Positions 52,401 to 61,059 of a stretch of 64,000 nucleotides of DNA are shown one piece after another. Each line of letters opens with the position of its first letter. Within the stretch, counting starts at the first letter, position 1. The notes beneath the pieces are model-generated. The model ran no database searches, was not told where the DNA came from, and saw only the letters and a program-made list of their open reading frames with translations. The stretch comes from Qipengyuania sp. SS22 (GTDB taxonomy: Bacteria; Pseudomonadota; Alphaproteobacteria; Sphingomonadales; Sphingomonadaceae). A program made the translations under genes and the position numbers. Location of the stretch: NCBI RefSeq assembly GCF_025736935.1, contig NZ_CP107048.1, positions 1,612,001 to 1,676,000 on the forward strand. The letters run 5' to 3'.

Positions 52401-53650
52401 CGGCCTGCTCCCACGGCGATACCGGCTTCACGGAACGAGGCCAGGCGATACCGCAGGGTGCGTTCGCTGATACCCAGCGCGCGGGCGGCGTTGGCGCGGT
52501 GGCCACCGACCGAGTCGAGCGCTTCCATGATTGCGCGGGCTTCGGAGATCTGGACGATCTTCGACAGCTTGGCCGGACCTTCGGGCGCGGCCACGGGCTG
52601 CGCTTCGGCCGGTTTCTCGACTGCGCGGGCGGTCATGTCGAAGACGATATGTTCGGGCCCGATTTCGCTCTCGCCCTGGGCGAGCAGCAAGGCGCGGCGC
52701 ATGACGTTTTCGAGTTCGCGCACGTTGCCCGGCCAGGGATACTCGGCCAGCGTGGCAATCGCGGCATCGCCGATCCACGGCACGCGGTCGCCCTTGGCGA
52801 CGTGGCGCAGCAGCATGGCAAACGCCAGCGGTGCGATGTCGGCGCGGCGTTCGCGCAGCGGCGGCATCTCGATGGGAAAGACGTTGAGGCGATAGTAAAG
52901 GTCGGCGCGGAAGCGGCCCTCGGCCACTTCATGCGGAAGATCGCGGTTGGCGCAGGCGATGATGCGGACATCGACCTTGATCGGGCGGGTCGCGCCGATC
53001 GGCACCACTTCGCCTTCCTGCAGCGCACGCAGCAGCTTCGCCTGGAGCGACAACGGCATTTCGGCGATTTCGTCGAGCAGCAGCGTGCCACCATCGGCCG
53101 CGCGGAAGAAGCCCTCCCCCGCCGCATTGGCGCCGGTGAACGAGCCTTTCTCGTGCCCGAACAGCATGGCCTCGAGCATGGTTTCGGGGATCGCCGCGCA
53201 ATTGACCGCGATGAACGGCTGGTCCGCGCGGGTGCTGCGCCGGTGAATGAAAGTGGAGAGCACTTCCTTGCCCGTACCCGTGGGTCCGTTGATCAGCACC
53301 GGAATGTCGGTCCGCGCGAGCCGGTCGGCCAGCGCAATGATCGACAGCGACGCCGGATCGGCCGCAACCGGGCCCTGCCCGGCATAGGTCATTGCGACCA
53401 GCGCAGCGATGCTGCTTTCGGCAATCGGGTCGGTATAAGTAAGCGAGCCGCCTGTCCCGGCCAGTTCGATCGCGGGCGTTTCGCCGCGCGCCACGGTGAT
53501 CGTGCGGGCATCGCGGCTGGCCGCGAGGTCGCTCGCATCCGCCAGCGTAACCGGTCGATCCATGAAGAGCGAGGACGCAATGCCCGCCATCCGTGCCTCG
53601 ATCGTCCCATGCACGCGCATAAAGCCCGTGGTTTTCGTAATCCCGTCCAT
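52397..53650 (-). CDS. flbD: FlbD-like sigma-54-dependent flagellar activator
   Basis: A 417-residue enhancer-binding protein. Residues ~1-100 form a divergent N-terminal domain without the receiver phosphorylation pocket. The AAA+ domain has Walker A NGPTGTGKE (121-129), the sigma-54 contact loop GSFTGA (169-174) in place of the common GAFTGA, and Walker B GGTLLLDEIAE. The C-terminus is a Fis-type HTH (GGHRANAARALGISERTLRY). ATG 53650 follows a GGGGG stretch; the GTG at 53662 is less likely. It is coupled to fliE and should drive the sigma-54 promoters at 31205, 33763, 33036 and 47107. Confidence 0.9.
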   Translation of the reverse strand: MDGITKTTGFMRVHGTIEARMAGIASSLFMDRPVTLADASDLAASRDARTITVARGETPAIELAGTGGSLTYTDPIAESSIAALVAMTYAGQGPVAADPASLSIIALADRLARTDIPVLINGPTGTGKEVLSTFIHRRSTRADQPFIAVNCAAIPETMLEAMLFGHEKGSFTGANAAGEGFFRAADGGTLLLDEIAEMPLSLQAKLLRALQEGEVVPIGATRPIKVDVRIIACANRDLPHEVAEGRFRADLYYRLNVFPIEMPPLRERRADIAPLAFAMLLRHVAKGDRVPWIGDAAIATLAEYPWPGNVRELENVMRRALLLAQGESEIGPEHIVFDMTARAVEKPAEAQPVAAPEGPAKLSKIVQISEARAIMEALDSVGGHRANAARALGISERTLRYRLASFREAGIAVGAGR

Positions 53651-53783
53651 TTGTGCCCCCACTTGGCATGTCTTAGCGACAGACCCCGAAATGCGGCACG
53701 GACGTCAAAAGATTGGATAATTTTAGGGCTGGTAGATTTACGAGGATGGTTAACTCGAAACCCCGGTAATTTGGACAACACCC

Positions 53784-53810
53784 TTAATACCGGAAAGTTC
53801 CTGCCGGTCT
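53784..53810 (+). promoter_or_regulatory. candidate FliA (sigma-28) promoter of flagellin
   Basis: TTAA (53784-53787), 15 bp, GCCGGTCT (53803-53810), compared with TAAA-N15-GCCGATAA: GCCG is exact and spacing correct. The element lies ~60 bp before the flagellin ATG. A short inverted repeat ACCGG...CCGGT (53789-53808) overlaps it. I see no sigma-54 element with correct spacing in 53651-53870. Confidence 0.5.
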
Positions 53811-53870
53811 GGTTTGCGACTGCCACATCCTGACCGGGGGCAGTGACCGTAGACCAAAGGGAACATTGTC

Positions 53871-54698
53871 ATGAACGTCATCAACACCAATATCGGCGCG
53901 CTCAAGGCCGCCAATGCTTCGAATGCCGCGGGCAAGGCCCTCGGAACCGCCATGGAACGCCTGTCGACCGGCAAGCGTATCAACTCCGCCAAGGACGACG
54001 CGGCCGGCCTCGCCATCACCACCAGCATGACCTCGCAGGTGCGTGGCATGAACCAGGGTATCCGCAACGCCAATGACGGCATCTCGATGGCGCAGACCGC
54101 AGAAGGCGCGCTGAGCGAAGTCACCAACATGCTGCAGCGCCAGCGCGAACTGACGGTTCAGGCGTCGAACAACACCTATTCGGCCGACGACCTCGCCAAC
54201 CTCGCTTCGGAAATGACCGCGCTGAACACGCAGATCACGAGCGTTCTGACGAACTCCGAGTTCAACGGCCAGAAGCTGTTCGACGCTTCGGCAGGTACTG
54301 CCGGTGTCGTGACCGTCCAGGCCGGCGCGAACGAAGCTGATGCGATCGACATCGATCTTTCGACCGACCTTACGGGCGATGCCACGCTGACCGCTGCAGC
54401 AGGCGTCGATGTAACGGCCCTCGCCGCTGGCGACATCGCCCTGTTCGACGACGCGATCAAGACGGTGTCGACCGTTCGCGCCGGCCTCGGTGCTTCGCAG
54501 AACCAGCTGGAATCGGCTGTCACCAACCTCAACAACAACATCACGAACCTGTCCGACGCACGTTCGCGGATCGAAGACACCGACTACTCGGCTGAAACGA
54601 CCGCGCTCGCCAAGTCGCAGATCCTGAGCCAGGCTTCGAGCGCGATGCTCGCACAGGCCAACCAGAGCCAGCAGAACGTGCTTTCGCTGCTCCGTTAA
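53871..54698 (+). CDS. fliC: flagellin, short form
   Basis: A 275-residue flagellin. The N-terminal [20 protein letters not shown] and [20 protein letters not shown] and the C-terminal [20 protein letters not shown] and [20 protein letters not shown] are the conserved D0/D1 coiled coils. The variable surface domains are almost absent, as in many alphaproteobacterial flagellins. It is monocistronic with a terminator downstream. Only one flagellin gene lies in the window. Confidence 0.97.
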   Translation: MNVINTNIGALKAANASNAAGKALGTAMERLSTGKRINSAKDDAAGLAITTSMTSQVRGMNQGIRNANDGISMAQTAEGALSEVTNMLQRQRELTVQASNNTYSADDLANLASEMTALNTQITSVLTNSEFNGQKLFDASAGTAGVVTVQAGANEADAIDIDLSTDLTGDATLTAAAGVDVTALAAGDIALFDDAIKTVSTVRAGLGASQNQLESAVTNLNNNITNLSDARSRIEDTDYSAETTALAKSQILSQASSAMLAQANQSQQNVLSLLR

Positions 54699-54726
54699 TC
54701 TTCCCCTACCCACTTAACGGGAAGAT

Positions 54727-54760
54727 GGCCCGTCGCTCGCAAGAGCGGCGGGCCTTTCTC
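54727..54760 (+). terminator. intrinsic terminator after flagellin
   Basis: Stem GGCCCGTCGCTC (54727-54738) / GAGCGGCGGGCC (54743-54754) with loop GCAA and one T-G wobble, followed by TTTCTC. It lies 28 bp after the flagellin stop. Confidence 0.9.
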
Positions 54761-54882
54761 GTTTCGGGGTTCGACGCGCCGCGATTGAAGCGTCGCCCAG
54801 TGCCAAACCTAGTATTTTTACGTATCATGACCGACAGGCAATGTTGCCGGGAAATCATCCAGGGTTTTTGCAGGAAATCGAC

Positions 54883-55446
54883 ATGTTATCAGCAGCATAC
54901 GAACCCCATAAAGACTTCATTGGCTGCGCACGCGCGGAGCCGCGGACCAATATGTTCGTCATGGCGGCGCTGGTTACCGGCAATTCGCGCGAGACGGTCA
55001 AGGTCCGCAATATGTCGCCCGGCGGCGCCCTGATCGAGGGCCAGGTCCTCCCGCAGCCCGATACCCCCTGCCTGTTGCATCGCGGCGATATCTCACTCGA
55101 GGCTGTGGTGGTGTGGATCACGCCCGGCAAGGCAGGGATCAAGTTCCGCCACCGCGCCAATGTCGGCCTATGGCTTCCCTCGGGGCGCCGGACGCAATCA
55201 GAAGTCGACGTCGCAGTGCAGACCGCCAAGGCCGAACTGGTCGCCGCTCCGGTGGCCAAGGTCGCCGCCCCGCTGTTCTCTGCCGAACTCAGCCGTGAGG
55301 ATGTGGCGCATACGGCCGCCGCCATGGAAGCGCTCGCCGACGACCTCGCCGAAGACCCGGCGGTGGTGGCGCGCTTCATGACCAAGCTGCAGACGCTCGA
55401 CATCGCCGCGCAGACCCTGCGCAAGCTGGCCGATCAACTTCCCTGA
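54883..55446 (+). CDS. PilZ-domain protein
   Basis: A 187-residue protein with an N-terminal PilZ domain. The c-di-GMP-binding RxxxR reads RAEPR and the second motif NxSxxG reads NMSPGG. The C-terminal half is an Ala-rich helical extension. ATG 54883 follows CAGGAAATCGAC; an upstream ATG at 54841 is possible but lacks a clear ribosome binding site. Location after flagellin suggests a YcgR-like or transcription-linked role in c-di-GMP control of motility (inference). Confidence 0.82.
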   Translation: MLSAAYEPHKDFIGCARAEPRTNMFVMAALVTGNSRETVKVRNMSPGGALIEGQVLPQPDTPCLLHRGDISLEAVVVWITPGKAGIKFRHRANVGLWLPSGRRTQSEVDVAVQTAKAELVAAPVAKVAAPLFSAELSREDVAHTAAAMEALADDLAEDPAVVARFMTKLQTLDIAAQTLRKLADQLP

Positions 55447-55451
55447 GCCCG

Positions 55452-55466
55452 ACCGCTCCCGGCGGT
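55452..55466 (+). terminator. weak hairpin after the PilZ gene
   Basis: ACCGC (55452-55456) pairs with GCGGT (55462-55466) across a 5-base loop and is followed by TCTTTCG. The stem is only 5 bp, so termination is uncertain. Confidence 0.3.
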
Positions 55467-55468
55467 TC

Positions 55469-55521
55469 TTTCGATAATAGTCGAAACATGCCTTGACGTC
55501 GGGATTGGCGCCGAATATTTC
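55469..55521 (+). promoter_or_regulatory. ars promoter with ArsR-type inverted-repeat operator
   Basis: A perfect inverted repeat TTTCGA-TAATAG-TCGAAA (55469-55486) lies 6 bp before TTGACG (55493-55498), which is followed after 17 bp by TATTTC (55516-55521). A second half-site ATTTCGA overlaps the -10. The predicted transcript starts at or next to the ATG at 55529, suggesting a leaderless mRNA. The layout fits repression by the ArsR part of the first gene product. Confidence 0.72.
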
Positions 55522-55528
55522 GACACTC

Positions 55529-56374
55529 ATGGAAATGAGCTCTCCGACAGCGGTCGAGGCGCTGGGTGCGCTGGCGCAGGAACATCGACTCGCGCTGTTC
55601 CGCTTGCTGGTACAGGCGGGTGAGGACGGCATGCCCGCTGGCGCGATTGCCGAGGCGCTCAAGATCCCCAATTCATCGCTGTCGTTCCACCTCGCGCATC
55701 TGTCGCGCGCAGGACTGATCGCGCAGCGCCGCGAGGGGCGCTCGCTCATCTACAGCGCCGACTATGCGGCCATGAACGCGCTGGTCGGCTTTCTCCTGGA
55801 AAATTGTTGCGGCGGAGAAGATTGCACCACGCCCGCTCCCGGAGGAGGCCTCCCCATGCGCGAACGCTACAATGTCCTGTTTCTTTGCACCGGCAATTCG
55901 GCCCGCTCGGTGCTTGGCGAGGCACTGCTGAACAAGCTTGGCGGAGGGCGCTTTCGCGCCTTCAGCGCCGGGAGCGACCCCAGGGGCGCGGTACATCCGA
56001 TGACGATCGAGGTGCTGGACAGCTTCGGCTATCCGACCGCCGACCTGCATTCGAAGAACTGGGACGTCTTTACCGGTGCCGATGCGCCCGAGTTCGATTT
56101 CATCTTCACCGTATGTGACAATGCCGCGGGCGAAAGCTGTCCGGTCTGGCCCGGCAAGCCGCTCACCGCGCATTGGGGCGTCGAAGACCCCGCGGCAGTC
56201 GAAGGCGACGGCCAGCGTGCGGCCTTCGTCGATGCGCTGAGCTATCTCAAGCGGCGGATCGAACTGTTCCTGATGCTGCCCCATGCCGGGCTCGACGAGC
56301 TGGCGATGAAAGGCAAGCTTGCCACCATTGGCCGCGAAGCAGGCGCCAGCGCCAGGGCGCGCGGCGCCGAATGA
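55529..56374 (+). CDS. ArsR regulator fused to arsenate reductase
   Basis: A 281-residue fusion. Residues ~5-95 form an ArsR winged helix ([20 protein letters not shown]), with a likely As(III) site NCCGGEDC at its end. Residues ~110-270 form a low-molecular-weight phosphatase-type arsenate reductase with the P-loop CTGNSARS and the downstream redox cysteines in [20 protein letters not shown] 55529 is used because an upstream TTG (55493) is the -35 element; ATG 55535 is the alternative. One polypeptide would sense arsenite and reduce arsenate. It overlaps the pump gene by 4 bp. Confidence 0.92.
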   Translation: MEMSSPTAVEALGALAQEHRLALFRLLVQAGEDGMPAGAIAEALKIPNSSLSFHLAHLSRAGLIAQRREGRSLIYSADYAAMNALVGFLLENCCGGEDCTTPAPGGGLPMRERYNVLFLCTGNSARSVLGEALLNKLGGGRFRAFSAGSDPRGAVHPMTIEVLDSFGYPTADLHSKNWDVFTGADAPEFDFIFTVCDNAAGESCPVWPGKPLTAHWGVEDPAAVEGDGQRAAFVDALSYLKRRIELFLMLPHAGLDELAMKGKLATIGREAGASARARGAE

Positions 56375-57441
56375 CCCGGACGATCGCTACACCCGCCCCG
56401 GCGGCCTCGCCGCTCGGCACGTTCGAACGGTATCTGTCGCTCTGGGTGGCGCTGGCTATCTTCGCCGGGCTTGCGCTCGGACTCGTCGCACCCGGAGTGG
56501 CGGGGGCGCTTGCCGGCTTCGAATATGCTTCTGTCAATCTGGTCGTCGCGGTGCTGATCTGGGCGATGATCTATCCGATGATGGTGGGCGTCGATTTCGC
56601 CAGCGTGAAGGACATCGGGCGCAAGCCCAAGGGGCTGGTAATCACGCTGGTCGTGAACTGGCTGATCAAGCCCTTCACCATGGCCGCGCTGGCGTTGCTG
56701 TTCTTCGACTACCTCTATGCCGGGCTGATGACCGAAGGCGATGCCGACCAGTATATCGCCGGGCTGATCATTCTCGGTGCCGCGCCCTGCACCGCCATGG
56801 TGTTCGTGTGGTCGCAGCTGACCAGGGGCGATCCCGCCTATACGCTGGTGCAGGTGTCGGTGAACGATCTGGTGATGATCGTCGCCTTCGCGCCCATCGT
56901 GGCGCTGTTGCTGGGTGTGACCGATATCGTCGTGCCGTGGGAAACTCTGCTGCTGGCGGTCGGGCTCTATGTCGTGATCCCGCTCGCCGCGGGCGCGCTG
57001 ACCCGGCGGCGGGTGATCGCAAGCCATGGCGGCGACACGGCTTCGGTCGATGCATTCACCGCGCGGCTCAAGCCATGGTCGATCTTGGGCCTGCTGGCGA
57101 CGGTGGTGCTGCTGTTCGCCTTCCAGGCCGAAACCATCGTTGCCAACCCGCTGCTGATCGCGCTCATCGCAATTCCGATCATCATCCAGTCCTATGGCAT
57201 TTTCGCGCTCGCCTATGCCGCGGCCAAGGCATGGAAGGTCCCGCACGACATCGCTGCGCCCTGCGCACTGATCGGCACCTCCAATTTCTTCGAACTGGCC
57301 GTGGCGGTCGCTATCGGCCTGTTCGGCCTGACCAGCGGGGCCGCGCTGGCCACCGTGGTCGGCGTGCTGGTCGAAGTCCCCGTTATGCTGTCGCTGGTGG
57401 CCTTCGCCAACCGCACACGCAGCAGCTTCCCCGCAGCCTGA
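56371..57441 (+). CDS. acr3: ACR3-family arsenite efflux pump
   Basis: A 356-residue inner-membrane transporter with ~10 helices. The essential cysteine lies in [20 protein letters not shown], and the conserved C-terminal glutamate in [20 protein letters not shown]. These are signatures of ACR3 rather than ArsB. ATG 56371 overlaps the fusion gene stop. It expels the arsenite produced by the fused reductase. Confidence 0.95.
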   Translation: MTRTIATPAPAASPLGTFERYLSLWVALAIFAGLALGLVAPGVAGALAGFEYASVNLVVAVLIWAMIYPMMVGVDFASVKDIGRKPKGLVITLVVNWLIKPFTMAALALLFFDYLYAGLMTEGDADQYIAGLIILGAAPCTAMVFVWSQLTRGDPAYTLVQVSVNDLVMIVAFAPIVALLLGVTDIVVPWETLLLAVGLYVVIPLAAGALTRRRVIASHGGDTASVDAFTARLKPWSILGLLATVVLLFAFQAETIVANPLLIALIAIPIIIQSYGIFALAYAAAKAWKVPHDIAAPCALIGTSNFFELAVAVAIGLFGLTSGAALATVVGVLVEVPVMLSLVAFANRTRSSFPAA

Positions 57442-57457
57442 ACTCGAGCGAACCCGC

Positions 57458-58198
57458 ATGTCCCGCATCCGTACCCTCCCCGATCCCGATCACCTGCCTG
57501 CGCTGCGCAGCGAATTTGCCCATCGTAATCCCGCACTGGGACTTGGCGCGACCGACCCGCCGCCGCGGATCCTGTTGCTTTACGGGTCGCTGCGCGAACG
57601 GTCCTTTTCGCGGCTCGCGGTGGAGGAGGCGGCGCGGCTGCTGCAATGGTTCGGCTGCGAGACGCGCATTTTCGACCCGTCGGACCTGCCGCTCCCCGAC
57701 CAGGTCGAATATGACGACCACCCGGCGGTGCATGAATTGCGCGAATTGTCGCTATGGTCCGAAGGGCAGGTGTGGTGCAGCCCCGAACGCCACGGGCAGG
57801 TCACCGGTATCCTCAAGGCGCAAATCGACCATTTGCCGCTGGCCATCCAGGGCCGCCGCCCGACCCAGGGGCGCACGCTGGCGGTGATGCAGGTTTCCGC
57901 CGGATCGCAGAGCTTCAACACGATCAACACCTTGCGCGTACTTGGCCGGTGGATGCGCATGGTCACGATCCCCAACCAGTCGTCGATCGCCAAGGCCTAT
58001 ATGGAATTCGACGAGGACGGCCGGATGAAGCCTTCGAGCTATTACGACCGCATCGTCGACGTGATGGAGGAACTGGTCCGCTTTACCGTACTGATGCGCC
58101 CCCATGCCGAGCAAATGGTCGACCGCTATTCGGAACGCAAGGACCAGGACCAGCCGGTGGCGACGCATGTCGAGAAGGCGGGGCTCGCCCGCGGCTGA
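57458..58198 (+). CDS. arsH: organoarsenical oxidase ArsH (NADPH-dependent flavoprotein)
   Basis: A 246-residue flavodoxin-like protein. The flavin phosphate loop is [20 protein letters not shown], and the conserved ArsH stretch is [20 protein letters not shown] then [20 protein letters not shown]. ArsH enzymes oxidise trivalent methylarsenicals and reduce quinones. It lies 16 bp after the pump gene and completes the arsenic operon. Confidence 0.95.
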   Translation: MSRIRTLPDPDHLPALRSEFAHRNPALGLGATDPPPRILLLYGSLRERSFSRLAVEEAARLLQWFGCETRIFDPSDLPLPDQVEYDDHPAVHELRELSLWSEGQVWCSPERHGQVTGILKAQIDHLPLAIQGRRPTQGRTLAVMQVSAGSQSFNTINTLRVLGRWMRMVTIPNQSSIAKAYMEFDEDGRMKPSSYYDRIVDVMEELVRFTVLMRPHAEQMVDRYSERKDQDQPVATHVEKAGLARG

Positions 58199-58286
58199 GC
58201 GGACTTCGCGGTTTTGTCCTGACGGTTACGCTTGCGCGACCGATGCGTATGGGGTTGGTTCAGGCGAACAGGCTCAGGGTGCTGCC

Positions 58287-59291
58287 ATGCGAGAAATACG
58301 ACCGGATCGAAGACAGGTGCTGGCCATGGCGGGCGCGCTGCCGGGCTTGCTTGCGTCGCCGCTCGCCGCGAAAGCGCGGGTCATGCAGATCGGCGTAAAC
58401 CTGATCGAGGACCCGGCCGCGCCGTTCGGCAGCGCGCGGGCCCGCCAAAGCTTTGCCAATCTGGCGGAGGCGGGTGCCACCACAGTCGCGCTGGTACCGT
58501 TCTTCTGGCAACCGGGCGCGAGCGACCCGGCACTGGTCCGGGGCAGCGCGCTCCCGCGCGACCGGCTGTTTCTCGGGATCAAGGAGGCCGCGCGGGTCGG
58601 GCTCGATGTGCTGGTCAAACCGCATGTCTGGGTGCCCGAACGCTGGGCGGGGAGCGTGGTGTTCTCCAGCGAGGGCGACTGGCAAAGCTGGTTCGACGCC
58701 TATGCAACCGCGCTTATCGACTGCGCCGAAACCGCCGCCGAAGCGGGTGCGGATGTATTGAGCATCGGGACCGAATTGTTGCAGACGAGCGCGCGGCCCG
58801 AATGGACGCGGCTGATCGCGCGGGCACGCGAGGTGTTTCCGGGCCGGCTGACCTATGTCGCGCACAATTCCGCCGAGGCGCAGCAGGTGGGCTTCTGGAA
58901 CCTGCTCGATATCGTGACCATGTCCTCCTACCCGTCGCTGGGCGCGCCAACCGACATGACGTCATGGCGCCGCGCGATAAACGGCGAAATCGGCGCCCTG
59001 AGAGCGTTGGCGGATCGTCATGCGAAGCCCGCCTGGCTGGGCGAGATCGGCATCCGTTCGGCCGCCGATGCGACCTACAAGCCATGGGAAAGCGCCGAGG
59101 AGCGCGACGCCGCGCCAGATCCGGCGCTGCAGGCGCGTGTCCTCCGTCTCTGGCTCGACGCGGCGCAGCAGGGCGGGATCGATACCGCGCTGGTATGGCG
59201 ATGGCTCAGCGACCCGCAGGGCGGCGGCCCCGAGGACACCGACTTCACGATCCAGAACAAGCCCGCGCAAAGCCTGCTGCGCCGGCGCTAG
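58287..59291 (+). CDS. Tat-exported TIM-barrel glycosidase-like protein (GH113-like)
   Basis: A 334-residue protein. The N-terminus has a twin-arginine signal (DRRQVLAMAGALPGLLASPL). The body looks like a clan GH-A barrel with possible acid/base and nucleophile glutamates in VLSIGTELLQTSARPEW and KPAWLGEIGIRSA. This resembles GH113-type mannanase-like proteins, but family assignment without alignment is tentative. ATG 58287 begins the Tat signal; the longer open frame upstream runs into arsH. It may act on a periplasmic polysaccharide, possibly that made by the facing glycosyltransferase operon. Confidence 0.78.
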   Translation: MREIRPDRRQVLAMAGALPGLLASPLAAKARVMQIGVNLIEDPAAPFGSARARQSFANLAEAGATTVALVPFFWQPGASDPALVRGSALPRDRLFLGIKEAARVGLDVLVKPHVWVPERWAGSVVFSSEGDWQSWFDAYATALIDCAETAAEAGADVLSIGTELLQTSARPEWTRLIARAREVFPGRLTYVAHNSAEAQQVGFWNLLDIVTMSSYPSLGAPTDMTSWRRAINGEIGALRALADRHAKPAWLGEIGIRSAADATYKPWESAEERDAAPDPALQARVLRLWLDAAQQGGIDTALVWRWLSDPQGGGPEDTDFTIQNKPAQSLLRRR

Positions 59292-59293
59292 CC

Positions 59294-60100
59294 TCAGAAC
59301 GAGACCCAGACGCCCCCGAAGAAGCCGCGCTCGCGCAAGGCGTTCTCGCCCGCGATCGTGCCGACAAGGCCAGCCTGCAACGAGACCGATTGCGAGACGG
59401 TGAGCACGCCGCTGACCTGCATGTTGTGATAGCGATATTCGTCGAAAATCCCCTGCCCGGCGCCATCGCTGATCGTATTGAGCGATTGCACCATCAGCAG
59501 GAAATCGGGATCGGGACGATAACCCAGCGTCAGATCGGCGTGGAATTCGTTGGGCGGATCGCCGTCGCGCAGCCGATAGCTCGCCTGGCCATCGATAAAG
59601 CCGCTGTCTTCGCCGAAGGCCAGATTGTGAAAGCCGCGCAGACGAAAATCGTATTCGGCATCGGTGCTGCCGACCTGCGCCAGATTGTCGTCACGCGAGA
59701 CCCCGGGGATCCGCGCGGTCGCTTCGACAGCCAGCCAGCCGTCGGTGTTCTCGGCAAAACGATAGCGGCCGCCGATATCGGTATAGCCCAGCCCGCTGTC
59801 GTCATCGCCGCCTTCGACCGAGACATTGCGGAAGCTCGGCTTGAAGATCAGCGTGAGATCGGGAGCGACTTCATATTCGGCCAGCAGGTACAGCTCGACC
59901 TTCTCGTAATCGGCAATGTCGATGCTGTCGCCATTGGCGTCGAAGCCGCGGGTGCTCTTCGAATAGTAGAACGTCGCGATGGCCTGGCCCTTGTTCGAGC
60001 CATCGCCCGCCTCGGTTGCGGTCAGCGTCTGCGCATGGGCCTGGGGGGCTGCCAGCAGGCAGGCGAGGGCAATTGGGATGCCGTACAGTTTTCCCATCAT
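59294..60100 (-). CDS. outer-membrane beta-barrel-like protein
   Basis: A 268-residue protein with a Sec signal peptide (GIPIALACLLAAPQAHAQ). Alternating amphipathic strands follow (YEKVELYLLAEYEVAPDLTL; GGRYRFAENTDGWLAVEATA; GYRPDPDFLLMVQSL) and the C-terminus ends in aromatic Phe (FFGGVWVSF), typical of outer-membrane barrels. It starts inside the stop of the response regulator gene (4-bp overlap). A pore or export function for the operon is an inference. Confidence 0.75.
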   Translation of the reverse strand: MMGKLYGIPIALACLLAAPQAHAQTLTATEAGDGSNKGQAIATFYYSKSTRGFDANGDSIDIADYEKVELYLLAEYEVAPDLTLIFKPSFRNVSVEGGDDDSGLGYTDIGGRYRFAENTDGWLAVEATARIPGVSRDDNLAQVGSTDAEYDFRLRGFHNLAFGEDSGFIDGQASYRLRDGDPPNEFHADLTLGYRPDPDFLLMVQSLNTISDGAGQGIFDEYRYHNMQVSGVLTVSQSVSLQAGLVGTIAGENALRERGFFGGVWVSF

Positions 60101-61059
60101 TGTCGCTCCAGCAATTCCTGTTTGGTCCGGTCGATGATCGTATCCGCAGCCGCTGCCAGACCAGCAGGCTCGGCCCATACGGTCCGGGTCCAGAGCGCTA
60201 CATGCTCGGCCTGGATCGAATTCCCGTGGTGGATCGCGGCCTGTTCGACCGCTTCGGCAGCCCGCGCGTTCCAGTCTTCCAGCTCGCTCGCCGAGGATGC
60301 GCCGGGATGAATCAGCATGAACGATCCCGGCCCATAGGCAGTCAGATAGACCGCCAGCGGCGCGGGGATCGCCTGCAACATGCCCGCCACCTGCGCCAGC
60401 AATGCCTCGCCCTTCTCCTGACCATGCGCCCCGACATAGGCCCCATAGTCGATAATCCGGACCAGGCTCAGCGCGGCAGGTCGGCCACGCGCGCGGCAAT
60501 CGGAGATGACCAGTTCGAGCACCCGGTCCTTGAGCAGATTGGTGGTTGGATCGATCAGGCTGAGCGTCAGCTGGCCCTGCCGCAGCGCGGCGTTCTGGAC
60601 CCGCAGATCTTCCTCGCGCAGCGCACGCCGTTCCTGTTCGCGGCGCATCCGCAACAGGTTCCGGATACGTGCAAGCAGCCGCATCTCGTCGATCGGTTTG
60701 GTGAGGAAGTCGTCCGCACCCGCCATGAATGCCTGGTTGAGCGTTTCGGTGTCGTTGGTCGCGGTGAGCATCAGGATCGGCAGGTCGCGCGTGCCCTTGG
60801 CCAAACGCATCCGCGCGCAGACTTCCAGCCCGTCGATATCGGGCATCATGATGTCGAGGACCACGCACTGGTACGGGTGTTCGGCGGTGCTATCGGCCTC
60901 GCCATCGGGAGTGATCCCGCACATCTTGAGAGCTTCCAGGCCGCCGCTGGCAATATCGATCTGGTCGAAATTGCCACGCGCCAGCAGCGCGCGGGTGATC
61001 AGCGCGCTTTCGCGGACATCGTCGACCACGAGGATGCGGGACTGATTACCTTCGGTCAT
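60097..61059 (-). CDS. response regulator with degenerate GGDEF domain
   Basis: A 320-residue two-domain protein. The receiver is intact: acidic pair DD near residue 13, phospho-acceptor Asp69 (VVLDIMMPD), Lys121 (FLTKPID), and a Thr/Ala switch region (LTATND). It contains an unusual ~15-residue insert ([14 protein letters not shown]). Residues ~160-320 resemble a GGDEF domain ([20 protein letters not shown]), but the active loop reads GPGSF instead of GGDEF, so cyclase activity is very unlikely. It may act by protein contact or c-di-GMP/GTP binding on the membrane proteins encoded beside it. It overlaps both neighbours by 4 bp. Confidence 0.86.
   Translation of the reverse strand: MTEGNQSRILVVDDVRESALITRALLARGNFDQIDIASGGLEALKMCGITPDGEADSTAEHPYQCVVLDIMMPDIDGLEVCARMRLAKGTRDLPILMLTATNDTETLNQAFMAGADDFLTKPIDEMRLLARIRNLLRMRREQERRALREEDLRVQNAALRQGQLTLSLIDPTTNLLKDRVLELVISDCRARGRPAALSLVRIIDYGAYVGAHGQEKGEALLAQVAGMLQAIPAPLAVYLTAYGPGSFMLIHPGASSASELEDWNARAAEAVEQAAIHHGNSIQAEHVALWTRTVWAEPAGLAAAADTIIDRTKQELLERQ

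Noticed and set aside
53663..53690. TTGGCATG...TTAGC as a sigma-54 promoter before flbD/fliC
   Set aside because: Spacing between GG and GC is 9 bp and the orientation points away from flbD; no convincing promoter for flbD was found.
55493..55528. TTG start at 55493 for the ArsR-ArsC gene
   Set aside because: TTGACG there is the -35 element, with a 17-bp spacer to a -10 box; translation from it would start upstream of the transcript.
58232..60310. 692-residue plus-strand open frame
   Set aside because: It spans a real plus-strand gene in another frame and two minus-strand genes; composition is typical of a shadow frame.
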